Positions 6,185 through 8,231 of a stretch of 8,231 nt of DNA are shown here, piece by piece. The first letter of the stretch is position 1, and every line of letters begins with the position of its first letter. The notes beneath the pieces were generated by a model. That model did no database searches and was not told the DNA's origin. It worked only from the letters and a program-made list of their open reading frames with translations. This DNA is from Myxococcota bacterium (GTDB taxonomy: Bacteria > Myxococcota_A > Polyangia > HGW-17): contig JAHJLU010000777.1 in NCBI GenBank assembly GCA_018821745.1, positions 1-8,231 of the forward strand, given 5' to 3'. Made by a program: the position numbers and the translations under genes.

Positions 6185-7273
6185 TTGAGAATCGTTGCCA
6201 TTCCCCTTATCCTCGCCCTGGTCTTTTTTGTCGCTGCCTGTGACGATGACTCCAGTAACAACGCCAACAATATCAACAACACTAACAACACTAACAACAC
6301 CAACAATAACCTGGGATATTGCGGCGACTCGCTGATCCGGGGTGATGAAGAGTGCGATGACGGCAACTTCCAGGATGGCGACGGCTGTTCCTCCACCTGC
6401 ATGCTGGAATATTCCTGCGGGGACGGCACCAGGGAGTTCACCGAGATATGCGATGACGCGGATTTTGGTGGACGCAACTGTGTGAGTGAGGGATACCTCA
6501 CAGGCGAGCTCCAGTGCAGTGAATCATGCACCCTCGACCTCAGCACCTGCAGTGAAGACGCCACAGGACTCGATATTCTGGGCTGGTACAAGCTTGATTC
6601 CCTCTCGGGGCAAGAGTACAACTATGCCACTTCCACCAACCTGTGCGTCCCCCACTCCCTGCGTGAAGACGCCATTATCCGGGACTATCCCTCACCCATC
6701 GGCAGCGGGATTTTCTTCGACGGCAGCTTCGATCTCCGTGGTTTCATGGACTGTGGCCCCGGATTCAACGGGATGGACCAGCTCACGGTGGAGGCATGGA
6801 TTGAGGTGGGAACCTACCCCATGGACCTCGCCATGATCGTCTCCTCGGTGTCCTCCTATGACGCAACGGGCCTGGCATTCTACCTGGGACTGAACGGAGA
6901 CTTCAAACTCGAAGCCGCCGTGGGTGACTGGGACAATGTGGCGGTCTCCACCTCCAATATTATTACCCGTGAGTGGCATCACGTCGCGTTCACCTATGAC
7001 GGTTCAGAAATCACCATCTTCCTTGACGGCGAGGTCGACTCCGTGACTGCCCACGCCGTGGGCGGCGTCCCCACCCTGAGCAGCGACAACAGCCGGGTCT
7101 ACCTGGCCAACAATTACCTGGAGAATGTTGCCGAGATGGAGCACTACTACACGGGTGGCCTTGATGAACTCAAGTTATGGAGCGTGGTCCGCACACAAGA
7201 AGAGATTTGTTACGATGCGGGGGGTGTCTTCAACACTGAGGCAGAGACCTGCCTGCTGACCGTGGCGGATTAA
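6185..7273 (+). CDS. Lipoprotein with Asn-rich linker, Myxococcus-type Cys-rich repeat and LamG domain
   Basis: 362 aa from a TTG start; the frame is open far upstream, but that part is out of frame with the MtfA-like gene it overlaps. The signal peptide MRIVAIPLILALVFFVAAC has a lipobox with Cys19, followed by DDDSS. An Asn/Thr linker (25-42) separates the anchor from a DUF4215-like Cys-rich repeat, CGDSLIRGDEECDDGNFQDG to SSTC (46-72), and a second, looser Cys-rich unit (78-122). Residues about 130-345 form a concanavalin A/LamG-type sandwich: QLTVEAWIEVG, EWHHVAFTYDGSEITIFLDG and GGLDELKLWSVVRTQEEI are its standard strands. Such domains usually bind glycans or proteins. The protein should be exported and anchored in a membrane. 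The 28 bp gap to the MtfA-like gene suggests co-transcription. Its stop overlaps that of the opposing sigma gene. Confidence 0.9.
   Translation: MRIVAIPLILALVFFVAACDDDSSNNANNINNTNNTNNTNNNLGYCGDSLIRGDEECDDGNFQDGDGCSSTCMLEYSCGDGTREFTEICDDADFGGRNCVSEGYLTGELQCSESCTLDLSTCSEDATGLDILGWYKLDSLSGQEYNYATSTNLCVPHSLREDAIIRDYPSPIGSGIFFDGSFDLRGFMDCGPGFNGMDQLTVEAWIEVGTYPMDLAMIVSSVSSYDATGLAFYLGLNGDFKLEAAVGDWDNVAVSTSNIITREWHHVAFTYDGSEITIFLDGEVDSVTAHAVGGVPTLSSDNSRVYLANNYLENVAEMEHYYTGGLDELKLWSVVRTQEEICYDAGGVFNTEAETCLLTVAD
6257..6310 (+). repeat. Low-complexity AAC-rich tract encoding an Asn/Thr linker
   Basis: Three 9 bp units at 6275-6301 (AACAACACT twice, then AACAACACC) sit in a longer AAC-rich tract. The encoded NNT repeats form a flexible linker between the lipid anchor and the folded domains. 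Copy-number change would alter linker length in steps of three residues without shifting the frame. Confidence 0.85.
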
Positions 7274-7923
7274 AGCAATTTATCCCGGAGCTTCTCAATT
7301 GCCCGGGCGTGAATCCGGCATCCCCAGGAACGGGAACGTCCCAACTCTTCACTCAAATCCTTGAGTGTTTTATCTTCGCAATACACCCCCTCGATAATCC
7401 GGCGCTCTGTCTCGTCGAGGACGTGGAGATTCTCCCTGAGTCGAGGAATCATCTGGGAGTAAGTGGACTCCTCCTCGGGAGTCCTGGTCTCGTCAGCCAG
7501 TATGCTTTCTGTGGTGTCCATGGAGAAGACATAGATGGTGGCCAAGCTTTTCAACGCGCCACCGAGAGCACCCATTGCCTCACCGGTTGAGGTGGGAGTG
7601 GTGCCGCCCGGGAAGGCCTGTGACAAATATTCCGAGGCGCCCTCCTCGGCTCTGAGCACCCGGGAATTTTTTCTATGGACCACGGAGTTGCTCCGCAGCC
7701 CGTCCAGAATGGCACCCCTGACCCGATACCATGAGAAGGTGGAGAAGCGGTTCCCCGATTTGGGATCATACCGCTCCGCCGCTTCATAGAGGCCAAGGGT
7801 CCCCATGGCGATGAGGTCGTCGATCTCTATGCAATCTTTGGGAATTGTCCGGTACACCTGGTTGGCTATTTTACGAACCATGTTCAGATGACTCTCTACC
7901 AATTCCTGACGCCATGGATCCAT
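7270..7923 (-). CDS. Sigma-70 family RNA polymerase sigma factor (FliA/group 3-like)
   Basis: 217 aa. Residues about 7-78 are sigma region 2: LVESHLNMVRKIANQVY, then IEIDDLIAMGTLGLYEAAERYDP and RFSTFSWYRVRGAILDGLR, which recognises the -10 element and core polymerase. Residues about 170-215 are region 4: LDETERRIIEGVY, then the helix-turn-helix TLKDLSEELGRSRSW and CRIHARAIEKLRDKL. The middle (about 80-165), where region 3 lies in FliA-type factors, is poorly conserved and partly Gly/Ala/Thr-rich. The region 2 style points to the FliA/SigB/SigF group rather than ECF factors. No anti-sigma gene is visible in the window. GGGGGT about 8 nt upstream serves ATG 7923. A gene on the same strand ends 54 bp upstream, so the two may share a transcript. 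Its target regulon is unknown. Confidence 0.9.
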   Translation of the reverse strand: MDPWRQELVESHLNMVRKIANQVYRTIPKDCIEIDDLIAMGTLGLYEAAERYDPKSGNRFSTFSWYRVRGAILDGLRSNSVVHRKNSRVLRAEEGASEYLSQAFPGGTTPTSTGEAMGALGGALKSLATIYVFSMDTTESILADETRTPEEESTYSQMIPRLRENLHVLDETERRIIEGVYCEDKTLKDLSEELGRSRSWGCRIHARAIEKLRDKLL

Positions 7924-7977
7924 TAATATTACCCCCGGCTAAAAGAGGACAACCGTACGGGTCACACAGACAATCGC

Positions 7978-8231
7978 CTATTTTCGGGTTGCGCTGAAGA
8001 GTTTCGTACCATCGGGCAACACTTTGATGAGCTCGAAGGAGAGGACATTGACTCCAAGGCGCAGAGTCCGTTTTCCCGGTTGCTTAACCTGGAGTATATC
8101 ATTTTCACGCTCGAATTTAACAACCAAACACTCTCCGAATTTAAAATGTCTGATGTGATCACCGGCCTCTGGAATGGTGGGATCTTCTTCGGAGTAGACT
8201 TCTTCGGGCACCGGAGTCTCCTGCACGGGCG
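7978..8231 (-). CDS. C-terminal part of an unrecognised protein, cut by the window edge
   Basis: The frame is open from the window end to TAG at 7978-7980. A GTG at 8226 could be a start, but the acidic, Pro-rich run after it (VPEEVYSEEDPTIPEAGD) reads like a linker inside a longer protein, so I treat it as partial. The last 60 residues form a small, probably beta-rich module: IRHFKFGECLVVKFE, KQPGKRTLRLGVNVLSFELI and LPDGTKLFSATRK. I do not recognise a named family. The module looks like a compact terminal domain that could bind a ligand or partner. It lies 54 bp upstream of the sigma gene on the same strand, which suggests an operon. Confidence 0.65.
   Translation of the reverse strand, partial: PVQETPVPEEVYSEEDPTIPEAGDHIRHFKFGECLVVKFERENDILQVKQPGKRTLRLGVNVLSFELIKVLPDGTKLFSATRK

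Noticed and set aside
7953..7960. CCGTACGG palindrome between the last two genes
   Set aside because: A lone 8 bp palindrome is expected by chance and no second copy was seen.

Overview
The window looks like chromosome from a deltaproteobacterium-type organism, most plausibly Myxococcota or Bradymonadota. This is an inference from protein style. There are two lipoproteins with an acidic start after the lipidated Cys, an Asn-Asn-Thr linker, a Myxococcus-type Cys-rich repeat (DUF4215-like), a LamG domain, tandem LDL-receptor class A repeats in a bacterial secreted protein, and a C-terminal CGC + hydrophobic + RRR tail resembling MYXO-CTERM. The DNA is moderately GC-rich. No rRNA, tRNA, CRISPR array, insertion sequence or phage gene was seen.

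Layout. Positions 1-371 (minus) hold the N-terminal part of an integral membrane protein. Its reading frame breaks at a T4 run and continues in another frame to the window edge. A divergent gap follows, then 552-2339 (plus), a lipoprotein with an Ig/PKD-like domain and a right-handed beta-helix. Next is 2443-3621 (plus), a secreted protein with a beta-rich N-terminal domain, four LDLa repeats and a possible sorting tail. After a gene-free 211 bp comes 3833-4990 (minus), a secreted endonuclease/exonuclease/phosphatase (EEP) superfamily enzyme. The 278 bp divergent gap 4991-5268 contains AT-rich DNA with TGTAAT-type repeats. On the other side, 5269-6156 (plus) encodes a membrane-anchored MtfA/M90-family protein. 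28 bp later, 6185-7273 (plus, TTG start) encodes a Cys-rich, LamG-containing lipoprotein. Its stop codon overlaps that of a sigma-70 family factor on the opposite strand (7270-7923). Upstream of the sigma gene on the same strand is the C-terminal part of an unrecognised protein (7978-8231) that runs off the window.

Functionally most of the window is cell-envelope and secreted material: two lipoproteins, one Cys-rich secreted protein, one secreted hydrolase and two membrane proteins. The only clear regulator is the sigma factor. I see no defence or mobile system. The most notable signal is the MtfA-like protein. It keeps the family scaffold almost end to end, but its HExxH zinc site reads HYFAR and the active-site Tyr is Ser, so it looks like a pseudoprotease. 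It sits in a likely two-gene operon with the LamG lipoprotein. Second in interest are the near-identical LDLa repeats ending in a MYXO-CTERM-like tail, and the frameshift in the first gene.
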